A DNA stretch of 64,000 nucleotides from Papaver somniferum (GCF_003573695.1 NC_039365.1:84299089-84363088), one strand, 5' to 3'; counted from the first letter of the stretch, positions 48,246-59,790 are shown. The notes: generated by a model from the letters alone, not told the origin. A program made the numbers and translations.

Positions 48246-48582
48246 TACGCGGAACAACTAGAGAATAGCAAAAGTGGGGGCCAAGTAAATTTAACATTTA
48301 TGTCTTCATTGTACTCACACTAAGACCCTCAAATCGCGCTGGTAATACAATCTCAAGGTCTAAGGAAATCTCCAGTTATTTCAAGCAAAATTATTGGGAA
48401 ATGCCTACCCAAACACCCGCGTGCATGATGAATTTTTTTTTGCAAAAAAACATCTCATTCATAAATTCCTCAAACTTGCGGACTGGGAACTCGACTCGAG
48501 AAAACATTACAAATGGAGCTAGAATGGGATGTAATATGACTATCGGGTTATTTGACAATTAACCCAATAGTCAGGGGACTAA
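48246..48582 (+). other. Element F 3' internal end with polypurine tract
   Basis: No gene. The segment ends with TCAGGGGACTAA (48571-48582), the polypurine tract position, directly before the 3' LTR. Confidence 0.6.
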
Positions 48583-48948
48583 TGTTGATACATGAAAAAT
48601 ATTATCCCTTAGCAGGGCTAGTGTGCCTCAAAAGGGAGGAAAACCCAACATTAAACGTGGGGACTAAAGCCCGAGTCCATTAAGAAAGTATTCATAAGAT
48701 GGAAAGGACATGGAAGGAATTAATAGGAAAGAGGAGGTTGTATTAGAGAAGGAATGGCATACGTAGTAATTAAGGAGGTTTAGGACATGTGGCATGACAT
48801 CATAAAAGGAAGGACTGTTGTAAAGTCCATATAAAGAGGCATATAGTACAGTAGAAGGGATCTTTTTTTTCTCTCTTTCTCTCTCTTGGGAATTGGGTGT
48901 GTTGTGGGTAGGACTTGTAGAACCCAAAATCAAAATCAGGTATTAACA
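48583..48948 (+). repeat. Element F 3' LTR (366 bp)
   Basis: TGTTGATACATG...GGTATTAACA, matching 28720-29086. Followed by cctgg (48949-48953) and then the continuation of the interrupted B LTR (CGATTTCC). Confidence 0.93.
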
Positions 48949-48953
48949 CCTGG

Positions 48954-49479
48954 CGATTTCCTTTTCGATTCACAAACAAGTTTATGAACTTACTTCCTTA
49001 GAACACATGTAAAACATTGTTCCCTGTGATGAAATCCTCACCTTATACCCGTACATAATCACAATAGCATTCAAGTGATTATGGCGACGTCTTATCTCCA
49101 AAGTTTAATGGTTAAGAAATAAACCTCGTATTGTATTCCTTTATACTATGTCTATCTAGAGTTCAAATACGCTTCGCAGTTTTTTTTTCAATATGCACGA
49201 CTTGAAAGATACGTTAGGGAATGAAACAGTTCAAGTCAAATACCACTAACCTCAAGTGTAAGGATGAATGTTGTCGTTGTAGCTCCTTGCTTCTTCACAT
49301 CTTCAAGTCTTCGCAATACTTGTAATGTCTCATATCCTAATACTTTCAAGCTAACCAATACGAAGTTGACTCTAGTACATAATTAAGCGACTCTTAACAT
49401 GAGTTTTGATTCACTAAAATATGACAATCAAACTTGACATACCAACATTTGGTGGGTTTAACTGAGCAATGCTCTAACA
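48954..49479 (-). repeat. B-family LTR, middle copy, part 2
   Basis: Continuation of 26408-28719 beyond element F. It ends (plus strand) GCTCTAACA at 49479, the LTR start on the minus strand. Both parts together give about 2.84 kb, which agrees with the right B LTR after removal of its insertion. Confidence 0.88.
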
Positions 49480-51251
49480 ATCTCCCCCTTGTCAATTTTA
49501 GTGACAAAACTCTTACATCATATGGATAAACAAATTACATGAATTCATTACACATACGCTTGATTCCCAATTCAACAACACAGTAAACTGCTTACATTCA
49601 ATCCTTGAAAATGCCGATGTTGACATTATAATAACAAAGCAAATACCCCCCCTAAGGAATATAGGTATATATTCAATCCGCACGTCTTTGTTATACCAAT
49701 TCATATGACATGTTACTCCCCCTTAGTCTGTACTTTCACTCTTTCGTTTAGATAAAATGTTTAAGAACAAATGTTCTTTTCCTTAGTGATTCCAATCAAT
49801 ACCAGTATCACTTGTTTACTCCATATATTTCTCCCCCTTTTTGTCACAAAATGACAAAGAAATGAAAAAATAAAGGACAACACGAAAAGAATCTTACAAA
49901 TCTCAAAATAGACTTGCAAACCTATAGAGTTAAGCGCGAGGGTTCCACACACCATTTTTCATAACCAATATCAAAACCGAAACTGCAAAGTAATTTGCTT
50001 TGATATGTTATCAAGGAAACAAATCCCGAAGCAATTTTCCCAATTTAGTTTTGCAAACCAAAAATCAACTAAGCAACTTAGTCCCTTTGTTAAACCGATT
50101 GTACAAATACAATCGCTTCATTCGATAAGACCAAAATAAAGATAACTCTATTTCTCTCATCAGGTTCTAATTATCCAAATAACTTATACCTTTAAGTTTT
50201 AAACAAGACAAGTACTAGGTTAGTTAACAAGCATTTCTTGTTAAGGCATTCGATTAGACTTGAATAACCGAAACCTCCACTTTGATAAGTTTAACTAAGA
50301 TAAACTTAGCTTCTCTTATTCACATTCGAATTGGACTAAACAAGACATCCCGTAAACCTTTTCTTTCGTCAAGCCATAAATAATTCATACAACCCAAATT
50401 AATCAACTTGCAAAATTATTCACCTCAACCGGAAGCAATTGAATCAACATAAGCATTATAACACCGCAATTGCACCGAAATTTCGTAAGCCTAAACAATT
50501 GATACCACACAATAAATCAAGATAACAATAGTTTTTCTTAACTGGAACCAATTGAATCACACACATCCATACACACATCATGGAATAAACATCAATTGAA
50601 CCGAAATTTTGATAAGCAAAAGCAAAATATATATGAAATAAAAATCAGGCTTTTCTTAAACAGGAAAGCAATTAACTAACAACATTGTTACCTCAAATTT
50701 CGCATCCACTTCTCCAATATGTTTGCATCTTCTTCCAGGGATAATTGATATCGAAATATCATTATGTTGTCATCCTTATGCAAAACAAAAGAATAACAAC
50801 AACCAACCTTTACCAGAGAAAGGTTGAAAACCGGTTTTAACAATTGCAAGCAAAAGTTGAAAACCGTCGAAACGCATATGCTTTTATGCTAAACCAAAAC
50901 CGATTCAACATATTGTGACTTTTTCACATATTGTTTCTACCAGAACCCCTCACGATCCTTTGATAAAGCCTACCAACATGGGCTAGAACTTAATCCTGCT
51001 AAATTAAAAAGTCACCCAAACAATAAGGGTTCACAATATTATGAGATCGAATATCAAGGTAATAAAACCGAAATCAAACATCCCATAAACATCCACAGCA
51101 ATAATAAAGCATTCAAGCACAGGCTATGTAAATCAAAACCATCACAAGCAAAATTAAAAATCAAATAGTTTTATTCATAATAGACTTAATACAATCATTG
51201 AAAATCAAAAATTGATGTTTATTTTCCAGGATTATGTATTTCAGCATATAA
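49480..51251 (-). other. Right B element 3' non-coding region with polypurine tract
   Basis: No gene. It is closely similar to 22271-24036. The polypurine tract is AAGGGGGAGAT on the minus strand at 49480-49490; the inverted repeat TTTGTCA/TGACAAA is at 49840-49858. The similarity with the left element stops at about 51225, some 27 nt from the stop codon of the different ORF here (TAA at 51252-51254). Confidence 0.75.
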
Positions 51252-51313
51252 CTTAATCTCTAGTGGTGCTCTTGTTGTTCACTAAGGTTTCTTCAGTGTT
51301 CAAACTTTTAAAG
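51252..51313 (-). pseudogene. Right B element Gag-like ORF, C-terminal end beyond the solo LTR
   Basis: The last 18 codons of the Gag-like ORF, ending TTRD and TAA. They are separated from the rest (53684 onward) by the solo A LTR. Skipping the LTR and one copy of its target duplication leaves the frame open across the join. Confidence 0.6.
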
Positions 51314-53678
51314 TATTAGAGCATTGCTCGGTCGAACTCGCATGCGTTGCTATCTCAAGCATGTTTGTCAATGTTAGTGATCAAAACTATAAGTCTTGAT
51401 TTTTAGTCTACTATAGCTAAGTCTCGGACTAGGATAGAAAGTGTAGTTGAGCTCAAGAGCTCCATGGCGGATCATCATACAAGACGAAGAACTACTCAAG
51501 GAACTGGTGGAACTTCATCGACAAAAAGGTATGTAGATACTTGAACTTATCTATTACTCAAAAGTCTATATACTTTATCTCCTATCTTGAGACAAAAGTC
51601 GTTTTGCTATATAGACTTTGATTATACACATTTGGTATTTCGAGCCGAGTTTAACTCGCCTATCTATTTCTCGAAATATGTGTTGGTAAGCTTTCGCTTT
51701 AACCAAGTTCATATTTACCTAGTGACGAAAGTCATGTCATCTTTCAATCACTTTGAAAATTGCTCTGACGAAAAATGGTTTGTGAATAACATCTATATAA
51801 CGTCCTATGAGAATGTTTCAATGATTGAAATGAGAGTTTAGATTATAAAATCAATGATGGATATAAGCATTGTTGTGGAAATACATATATGTATAAGTCC
51901 TTATTCATTGAACCGAAGTTTGTAAACTTTGTTGATCAAGAGAACCAGAACAAGAGCCGTGAACTAAGCCTGCGAACTGGCGGAAGTTCTCGACCCGAGA
52001 AAATCTACTGGAGTTTGAGAACTCCTTCTGGGAACTTAAGTACGCGAACCCAGTCCGCAAACTTGAGTTAGGTTATATCTAAAGACGATTTTTTATGAAC
52101 TCATGTTTATATAAACTAAGGAATGCTAATTGCAAACCGTGGATATAAAGTTCATGAACCGATTCGAGTGAATCAAATCGTTTTCGCTTCGATTGTGTCA
52201 TGTGTAGTTACATAAGATTTCCTTGCAATTGAACAACTCTCTAACTAGTTCATTTGAGTCACTTGAACTAGTTATGGTGAACAAGAATATTGTTGATATG
52301 AATGCTTATATGGCTAACCATTTGGTCAACTATTATTGAACCAACAAATGTACATGTTTGGGTACGGTTACACAAACCCAGAAACGTGCATTTCATTTTT
52401 GTGTAGCAAGCTAAGTTTCCGATCTAACGGTTAAAAGATATTAGCTTGAATCTAATCAGGTTTTCATCTAACGGTGAATATTGAATGCGTTGTTACCAAG
52501 CTAACATTGATTGCAAACCCTGATTTGAAAGACTATATAAGGGAGAACTCTAGCAACTGGGAAACCTAATCCCCACACCTTACGTGTGATACTAGTTGTG
52601 TAAGCTAGAGTCGATTCTCCTTTAACCTTTGGTTTCTTCTTCTAAACCAGGTTAACGACTTAAAGACTTCATTGGGATTGTGAAGCCAGACCGATACTAC
52701 TTTCTCGTAGTTGTGTGATCTGATCTTGCATATTATATCGTACGAGTACAATCGTAAGAATTGGCTTGAGATTGATATCTCCGGTAGGCAAGATATAAAA
52801 GTCACAAACATCTTCGTCTCATCGTTTGTGATTCCACAATATCTTCTTTCGTCGCGTCGATTAAGATTATTGTGAGGTGATTGATAATACTAGGTTGTTC
52901 TTCGAGAATATAAGTCCGTGTTATCAATTGGTTTATGTTCACCTTGATTTATCAAAAGACGGAACAAAAACTCGTAGGTATATCCGTGGGAAACAGATTT
53001 ATCTATTCAATAGACTTTTCTGTGTGATACATATTTTTTTATCAAGTCTTCGACTTTGGGTCGTAGAAACTCTTAGTTGTGGCTGAGATCAGCTAAGGGA
53101 ATCAAGTGCGCAGAATCCGACGTGGCTCAAGAGGCGTAAGGAACACAACTGTACCTTGATCAGTGTGAGATTGATTAGGGCTCAACTACATTCCATACCG
53201 AAGTTAGATTTGTAGTAGGCTAGTGTCTGTAGAGGCTTAATACAATGTGGTGTTCAAATCTGGACTAGGTCCCGGGGTTTTTCTGCATTTGCGGTTTCCT
53301 CGTTAACAAAACTTCTGGTGTCTGTGTTATTTCTTTTCCGCATTATATTTTGTTATATAATTGAAATATCATAGGTTGTGCGTTTTTCAATCAATTAGAA
53401 TATCCGACCTTTTGGTTGTTGATTTAAATTGATTGACACTTGGATATTGGTCTTTGGTACCATCCAATTTATCTCTCTAGTATTTGATAAAGACTCGCAT
53501 ATTTCTATTTTCTTGAGTATATATCAAATTGAGAGATTGAGATATAAACTCTTTGATATACTTTTTATCTAGATTGAGTCTGACTGTCTAGTTGATTCTC
53601 TAGAAAGTATATTGGAGTTTGTCCATACAGATTGCTAAGCGAAATATTGGGTGTGGTTGTTGTACCCCCGCTTTTTCA
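51314..53678 (+). repeat. Solo A-family LTR inserted in a Gag-like ORF (2365 bp)
   Basis: Starts TATTAGAGCATTGCTCGG (TG changed to TA) and ends GTACCCCCGCTTTTTCA. It is exactly as long as the LTR at 9202. Flanks are taaag (51309-51313) and aaaag (53679-53683), a 5-bp duplication with one mismatch. No internal sequence lies on either side, so it is a solo LTR left after LTR-LTR recombination. TATA box at 52534-52541. Confidence 0.88.
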
Positions 53679-53683
53679 AAAAG

Positions 53684-55486
53684 CATGTCTCAAGAGACTT
53701 GTCAGTAACCACTTCTTGTTTTTCAAGCTCTTCAATTAGAACCTTAAGCTCAGCAAGAACTTCTTTTGTTTGAATTACTCTTTCTTTGAGCCAGTCATGA
53801 TGCTGAGCAGCCATACATAGATTAGTTATTTGTTCTTCAGTTAAATCTTCCTCACTACCTTCATAAGATGAAATCATTGTATCACAGGGTTGTGATATCG
53901 TAGGAGCATAATCGCACCTATTTATAAACCCTTGTTTTTCCTTTTTCAAGGTAACAGCTCAAAATAGGAAAGTTTTTCTACAGAAGGACCGAAACAAAAA
54001 CCTAGCCTAATACTTACAAAGCTACTACCGAAAGTATTGAGTAGTCATAGAGTTAAGGTTAACTCCCCTTTTGTTTTTCTAGGGTTTAGCAAATCATCAA
54101 AAGATGCTTTCACATTGATATCACTGGATATCTCTAGATCATTTTTGAGTCTAAGCACTAGACTTTCATAGTCATCTTTGTCAAAGATTAAAACATGATT
54201 GTTTTTCTTAGAATTTATTTAGATAACTTCCTTTTGGATACCTACTCAGATTTAGGTATCAACTTGTAGGTGGATTTTGAATGAAGGTTCTTCATTTCTT
54301 GTGCCATATCATCATTTCATCTTGAAACATCAGATCTCTTATCCCCTTTGAAAAAGGTATCACCTCTTCCATCATTTTTCTTTTTGGAAAAGTTTCTTTT
54401 AGGATATGATTTTGAATTTTTGTAAAAACTCATTTTTCTCACAGGACAATGATGATCTGAGAGGTTTTTGGAGATGACACTGTTCAATTCTTTAGATACA
54501 AAAGATATAGCGTTTTGTATCTTTCGGATTTTACAATCCCGTTGCATGTGACCTTTATCTCTACAATAATAGCAATGCTTATTCAAAGGAACAAAGTTTT
54601 TAGTCTTACCTTTATGAGATGTTTGGCTACTATGCTGGTCCTTGGTTGGAGTTTTCTTCTGACTATTTCTGGAGATGGTTTCTGTTGGAATCTCAGTTGA
54701 GCACTTGGATATCTCAGTCGTACAAGTTTGTTCAGGTGGATTTTCTGGGGTGAATGAGTTAACAGCCTTACGAATTTTACTTTCCTGTTGATTGATAGCG
54801 TATCAATTCCATCATATCCTAATCCACGTTTGTCGCCATGACATCTTCCCACATCCAACATGGATGATAAATTGATTGTGCTATCATTGAGTCTTCTTAG
54901 CCTTATATCTTCCTCTTCTAAGACCTTGATTCTTTCAAGAGCTTCGGTTTGTTGATCCTCAAGAGGATTTTTTATGGGGAAATCCGACTCACGTTGTTCG
55001 TTGCTTGTTGATTGTTGAGAATTAAACTTTGCTTCTAACTCAACAAGATTCTTATTCAACAAGTAATGTTTCCTATAGAGATTCTCAAACTCAAGAGTTT
55101 TTGAGTGTAGACTTTCTTTATAGTCTTTAAGTAGATATCTGGTATTCTGATATCCATAAAAGAAACCAGAAAATATTTTTCTTAGTTTCCTATTTTCTCT
55201 GTTGAGAGGAGCAAGGAGTCCAATTACATCTGAGGAAGACAGTTTTTTTTGTGGAGTCTGCTCCTAGTACTGCCGAAAATTCAGATAGATCATCTTCAAC
55301 ATCTTGATCAATTTCTGAGTCACCATCTTCAGAAATCTTATCAAGTTGCTTTTGTAGGCAAGTTTTCCAATCACTTGAGTCTACATTATAGGAGTCATCC
55401 TATTCAGTAGATTCACAGAAGATGTTATCTTCAAGTGCAGATTTTTCATCTTGACTTACGTTAACTGAATCACACATTAGATTCAT
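53684..55486 (-). pseudogene. Right B element Gag-like ORF: C-terminal Gag module without UBN2
   Basis: Starts at the ATG at 55486, at the same place after the shared leader as the Gag of the left element, but the protein differs: an acidic N-terminal part (EDGDSEIDQDVEDDLSE) with a stop at about 55400, a coiled coil (LERIKVLEEEDIRLRRL), a GLGY motif (RGLGYDG), and one CCHC knuckle CYYCRDKGHMQRDC (about 54533-54574), then a Lys/Asn-rich part and a short helical end. In SIRE-type elements these are the C-terminal half of Gag. The UBN2 capsid part is absent and no pol follows. At least three frameshifts. Confidence 0.75.
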
Positions 55487-55541
55487 TCTTGTAGGTTGGA
55501 TCGCACCAAACACAGACTGTTAGATCTTTTCATGTTTTCCT

Positions 55542-55553
55542 TCTCTGATACCA
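55542..55553 (-). other. Primer binding site of the right B element
   Basis: Minus strand TGGTATCAGAGA, one mismatch from the tRNA-Met type site, two bases inside the LTR. Confidence 0.85.
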
Positions 55554-55555
55554 AT

Positions 55556-58500
55556 TGAAAAGGCGAGGGTACCCAAATATACCTCAAGCTAAAACTTTTC
55601 CTACCTATAAGTCCTTTCTCCGAAAGTGATTGTCTATGGACTGAGTCTAGACAATGCAACTAATCGGTTCACACTTTGTGTGATCGTCTATGGAAACGAG
55701 ATCGAGACAATACAACAACAAAGTATGTTTATTTGATAAAAATGTTCGGACTTAACCAAACACAACAGGATTGCTTATCAAGTAAATAGGAATTAACGTT
55801 TGTGTAATTTACTTTAATTATAATAAAACAATTATAATGCGGAAATATAAAGTAAATGACACAACAAGATTTTGTTATCGAGGAAACCGGAAATGCAGAA
55901 AAACCCCGGGACCTTGTCCAGAATTGAATATTCTCGGGATTAAACTGCTACACAAAATTAAACCGACTTCGTATAGTTGAGACCAAGCAACTAAACATAT
56001 AGTTCACCTAGTTCCGTCTGTATTCTCACGCCTCCAACTTATGAATAAGTCACGTACTTGGAACAATTCCTTTGGTTCGTATTCCAAACAGTAAAGGAAC
56101 AACAAATCTGTTTGGTATCAACTCTATTCAACCAAGTGATGTGAGTCGGACAAAGGCTCTTCTGTTTATCTTAACATAAACTCCTTCATCAGGTTGTTAG
56201 ATATATCTTATGTTTAATCACCGAAGTGATTGTTAATATTTTGCAATCAATACTTTTAATCAAAAAGAATTGTATTGATGCTGATCTACACAACTAATCA
56301 ATCCAATCTACCACAAGGATAAACCGATTATAGTTGGATCCTCTTTTACCGAAACAAGTATTGTTCACACCAAAGATTATGAACCCCAAATCAGAAATCT
56401 TCAATATCTTCTTTGTCTTCAAATCTTCTGAGATCTTCAATAAACACATGCACACAAAAACTTGAATCTCTTGTGATCAATCAAGCACAGAACAGAGTCT
56501 GTTAATAATGGATTATCACAAGATCGTCTTTAGCACTAACAACATTCTAAATATCCGTGTCGAAACTTCGATCTAGTTTGAATGAATCTTATATCAGAAG
56601 AGAAGATTCTCAATCATAAACAAACTAGGTGCAATCAAAGTTCAACCACCATTAGTCAATCAAATCAATCGAAAACACAAGATAAACCACAATTGTCTAG
56701 TTTCCCACCAACGGTACTCGTAGAGCTTCTTAATCCCAAAGAAGACTTTAAACTAAGCAGTCGTAAGAGATTTCGCCTAATTAGGTTACTCTCCTCTCCG
56801 AATAGGTGGCTACACCAGTAACAACACAACCGAGGAAGTTTGCTATCACGAAGGATTAGTTTGCTAGAAATTCAAACTTCAAGTATTTATATACAAGGAA
56901 GTATGGACACCAAGGAATTTACAAAACCGAAAATATTCTCAAAGATATTCAATACATTCCAAATTCGGTTTCCATAATTCCTGGAAATGCTCTGTCCAAA
57001 ATAATGACCGAAAATCTCTTTGGAAAATCTCAACTAGTAAATGCACATTACTAATTCTCATTTTCCTAAAATAAAATAACAAAAAAAAATTATTGAAAAA
57101 GATTCTCATCAAACAAGAAATTAGTCGGGTTCAATCGTCATATCGCGACCATTTCCACCTGCAAAGGGTGAAACAATCGTCACATCCATGCAAACATCAC
57201 GGCCGCTTTCCCAATTGTGTACCAGAATATCTGCTGGTCTCAGAGAAGTCCCATTATTGGCAAGTAACCCCAAGTCCACCTCCTTACGGGTCGGCACTCC
57301 AGCACGATAACAGATATCCGCAATTGTATCACGAACCAAGTCGTGTCGAAACTTTAGACCCACTTCATTCGCACAATGCACCGCATGATCACCAAACACA
57401 TCCATATATCTCTTGCAAAAGAGACACAGGCTAGCCAACTCGAACAAGGAAATTCCAAGGCGGTAACAAAGAATAGCACTGAACTGCCTGGCACCGATTT
57501 AACAACCTTAATTAAAAGATTCTTAACTTATTTATATTTCGATCCTGGGATTTTCTTCCTGTATCTATTATGGAATAACTTTGAACAATAAAAAATAAAC
57601 ATTATTATATGTGTTCAAAGTATGTCGACATCCTTACTTTGTAAGTACTCTTTCATACTTACAACCTTGAAACCGATTTGCCACACTTCCAAACAAGTTT
57701 AGAATTGGTTCATCTGACTTTCAAGAACTATGTGATTGATCAAGGACACTCAATCACAAATCATGGGTTTAACGGTTCTACCAAAAAAAGTTTCGGTTCT
57801 ACCTCCATGTGAGTATTGTGCATAGTCACACTAGCTTTCCAAAATTCGGTTGACTAGGTACTAGGATCGGTTCCTCACATATATATGGTATCTAACTTAT
57901 ATGTGTTGCACATGTCCATAGGATCAGTTCCCCTTTGCCTAAAAACGTGTTGCACATGTCCACAGGATCGGTTCCCCTTTATGATACAAACTTGTTGCAC
58001 CTCATACAAGGATCGATTCCCCTCTATGATGTGTTGCACCTCTTCATAGGATCGGTTCCCCTTTACTCAGATTCGGTTCAACAAATCACAAACTCGATCA
58101 CACCATCTCAGGTGATTACTTAAGATCGGTTTCACTAATAAAAATCATACCAATACATAAGTCAGGCCTTTGTGAATAGTTTTACCAAGAACACAAACAA
58201 GTCATGAGCGGTTATATTAAATCACACATATTGGATGTTCACAAGATATGCAATGAATAACAATCCCAATAATGCCTGGCGATTTCCTTTTCGATTCATA
58301 AGCAAGTTTATGAACTTACTTCCTTAAAAAACATGTAAAAACATTGTTTCCTAGGATGAAATCCTCACCTCATACCCATATATAATCACGATAGCATTTA
58401 AACGATTATGTCGATGTCTTATCTATAAAGTTTAATGGTTAAGCAATAAACTTCATATTGTATTCCTTAATACTATGTCTATCTAGAGTATTCATGCTTC

Positions 58501-58803
58501 GCAGTTTCGTTTTCAATATGCACGACTTGAAAGATACGTTAGAGAATGAAACAGTTCAAGTCAAATATCACTAACCTCAAGTGGAAGGATGATGTTGTCG
58601 TTGTAGATTCTTACTTCTTCACTTCTTCAAGTATTCGCAATACTTGTAATGTCTCATATCCTAATACTTTCAAGCTAACATATATGAAGTTGACTCTAGT
58701 ACATAATCAAGTGACTCTTAAAATGAGTTTTGATTCACTAAAATATGACAACCAAACTTGACATACCAACGCTTGGTGGGTTCAACCGAGCTATGCTCTA
58801 ACA
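55556..58803 (-). repeat. B-family 5' LTR, right copy (about 2.8 kb plus an insertion)
   Basis: Minus-strand LTR from TGTTAGAGCATAGCTCGG (plus 58803) to CCTTTTCA (55556), next to a primer site. It carries a 417-bp insertion at 57083-57499. The GGGGAACCGATCC-type sub-repeats are at 57862-58062. At 58271-58285 it shows the unoccupied F target (AATGCCTGGCGATTT). Confidence 0.88.
57083..57499 (-). pseudogene. Fragment of a LINE-type reverse transcriptase C-terminus (zinc finger plus endonuclease-like block) inserted in a B LTR
   Basis: An open minus-strand frame runs from the insert edge (about 57498) to a stop at 57121. It begins ILCYRLGISLFELASLC, then a zinc finger CLFCKRYMDVFGDHAVHC (C-x2-C-x9-H-x3-C), then FRHDLVRDTIADIC and LRPADILVHNW...CMDVTIVSPF, which looks like the PD-(D/E)XK-type block that follows the finger in plant RT-like proteins. 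It has no start of its own. It is flanked by taacaa on both sides (57077-57082, 57500-57505), absent as a duplicate in the other two B LTRs. No poly(A) on the coding strand; instead a T-run. Confidence 0.65.
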
Positions 58804-59016
58804 ATAGCCATGGTTTTCAAATTGCATTCCTTATTATATAAATGTTTTAGTTCATGAACAAAACATTTTTACTTACCCAGTCTCCATCAACCATTTAGTA
58901 CACACACAAATATGCATACATTTGGTTCCCGGTTTTGGACTTATACACTAATGTGCGAACACACTATATGCTTATATCCAAAGATGGTTACATATTCTAA
59001 ACTACATGCGAACACA
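58804..59016 (-). repeat. A-family LTR fragment
   Basis: 58806-58862 matches 61323-61379 and 58876-58998 matches 61614-61745 in the same orientation, with the sub-repeat region between them deleted. It probably is what is left of the 3' LTR of the minus-strand A element, joined to its gag by a deletion; a short repeated block (CGAACACACTATATGCTT) lies at the junction. The right B LTR begins at 58803, so the B tandem seems to have inserted into this LTR. Confidence 0.65.
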
Positions 59017-59723
59017 CTATATGCTTTTAATTTTATCAAGTAATTTAGTGTGTTTTTGTGCTTTGAAAGCAACATCCTTCCCATATTTGGATGTACGCTC
59101 ATGATCAAAGATCTTTAAATTCCCAACCAGAGTATTTCTGGAAAGCGTTGCGAGATTATTTCCTTCAACGATGGCATGCTTCTTGGAATCGTATCTAGAT
59201 GGCAGAGATCTGAGAATCTTCATCACAATGTCCTTTTCAGGAATAATGTTACCCAATGGAAAAGATGCATTAATAATTCCATACACTTTGTGATTAAACT
59301 CATCAAATGACTCTTCATCTGCCATACGAAAGTTTTCCAATCAGAATTTAGGTTTTGAAGCCTAGCTTCTTTTTCACATGTATTCCCTTCAAATACGGTT
59401 TCTAAGATATCCTATGCTTCTTTAGACTTTGTGCACGTAGTCACATGGTGTTGAAGATCTGGGGTAATGGCATGTATGATACCATTTAATCCGTCATAAT
59501 TTTGCTTTACAGCAAGGATTTCTTCTGGACTATATCTACCAGTATCCTTAGGTATAAATACATCGCCTTCTATATTAACCGGAGGATCACAGCCATTAAC
59601 AACACGTACCCATGTTTGAAAATCACGAGCTTGAAGAAAAGCACGCATAGAGGTTTTCCACCATAAGTTGTTTGGTCCATCAAAGACTGGTGGTACGTTT
59701 ATGGAGATAAAATTTCTGTCCAT
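59017..59723 (-). pseudogene. A-family Gag, UBN2 type, truncated
   Basis: Starts at the ATG at 59723 after the leader. It has the copia-type Gag N-terminus (VPPVFDGPNNLWWKTSMRAFL, LNGIIHAITPDLQHHV), then a TAG at 59412-59414, a frameshift near 59335, and the UBN2 helices (DEFNHKVYGIINASFPLG, MKILRSLPSRYDSKKHAI). It is cut at about 59017, before any zinc knuckle or pol. In a complete element it would form the capsid. Confidence 0.85.
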
Positions 59724-59777
59724 AGAGTCAGATCGCTACAAACACAAATTTATAAGGTTTTTAAACGTGTTTGCCTG

Positions 59778-59789
59778 CTCTGATACCGA
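59778..59789 (-). other. Primer binding site of the minus-strand A element
   Basis: Minus strand CGGTATCAGAGC, one mismatch at the first base from the tRNA-Met type site. Confidence 0.85.
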
Positions 59790-59790
59790 T

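Larger units (their letters stand above)
28720..48948 (+). mobile_element. Element F: non-coding (LARD-like) LTR retrotransposon, split by element E
   Basis: Bounded by two LTRs of 367 and 366 bp and flanked by a perfect 5-bp target duplication, cctgg (28715-28719 and 48949-48953). Without E (and one copy of its duplication) it is about 5.07 kb. A primer site follows the 5' LTR and a purine tract precedes the 3' LTR. I find no gag or pol domain in the 4.3 kb between, so it is non-autonomous. Orientation is given by the primer site and purine tract. The unoccupied site survives in the right B LTR at 58275 (GCCTGGCGATTT) and, diverged, at 21734. Confidence 0.9.
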
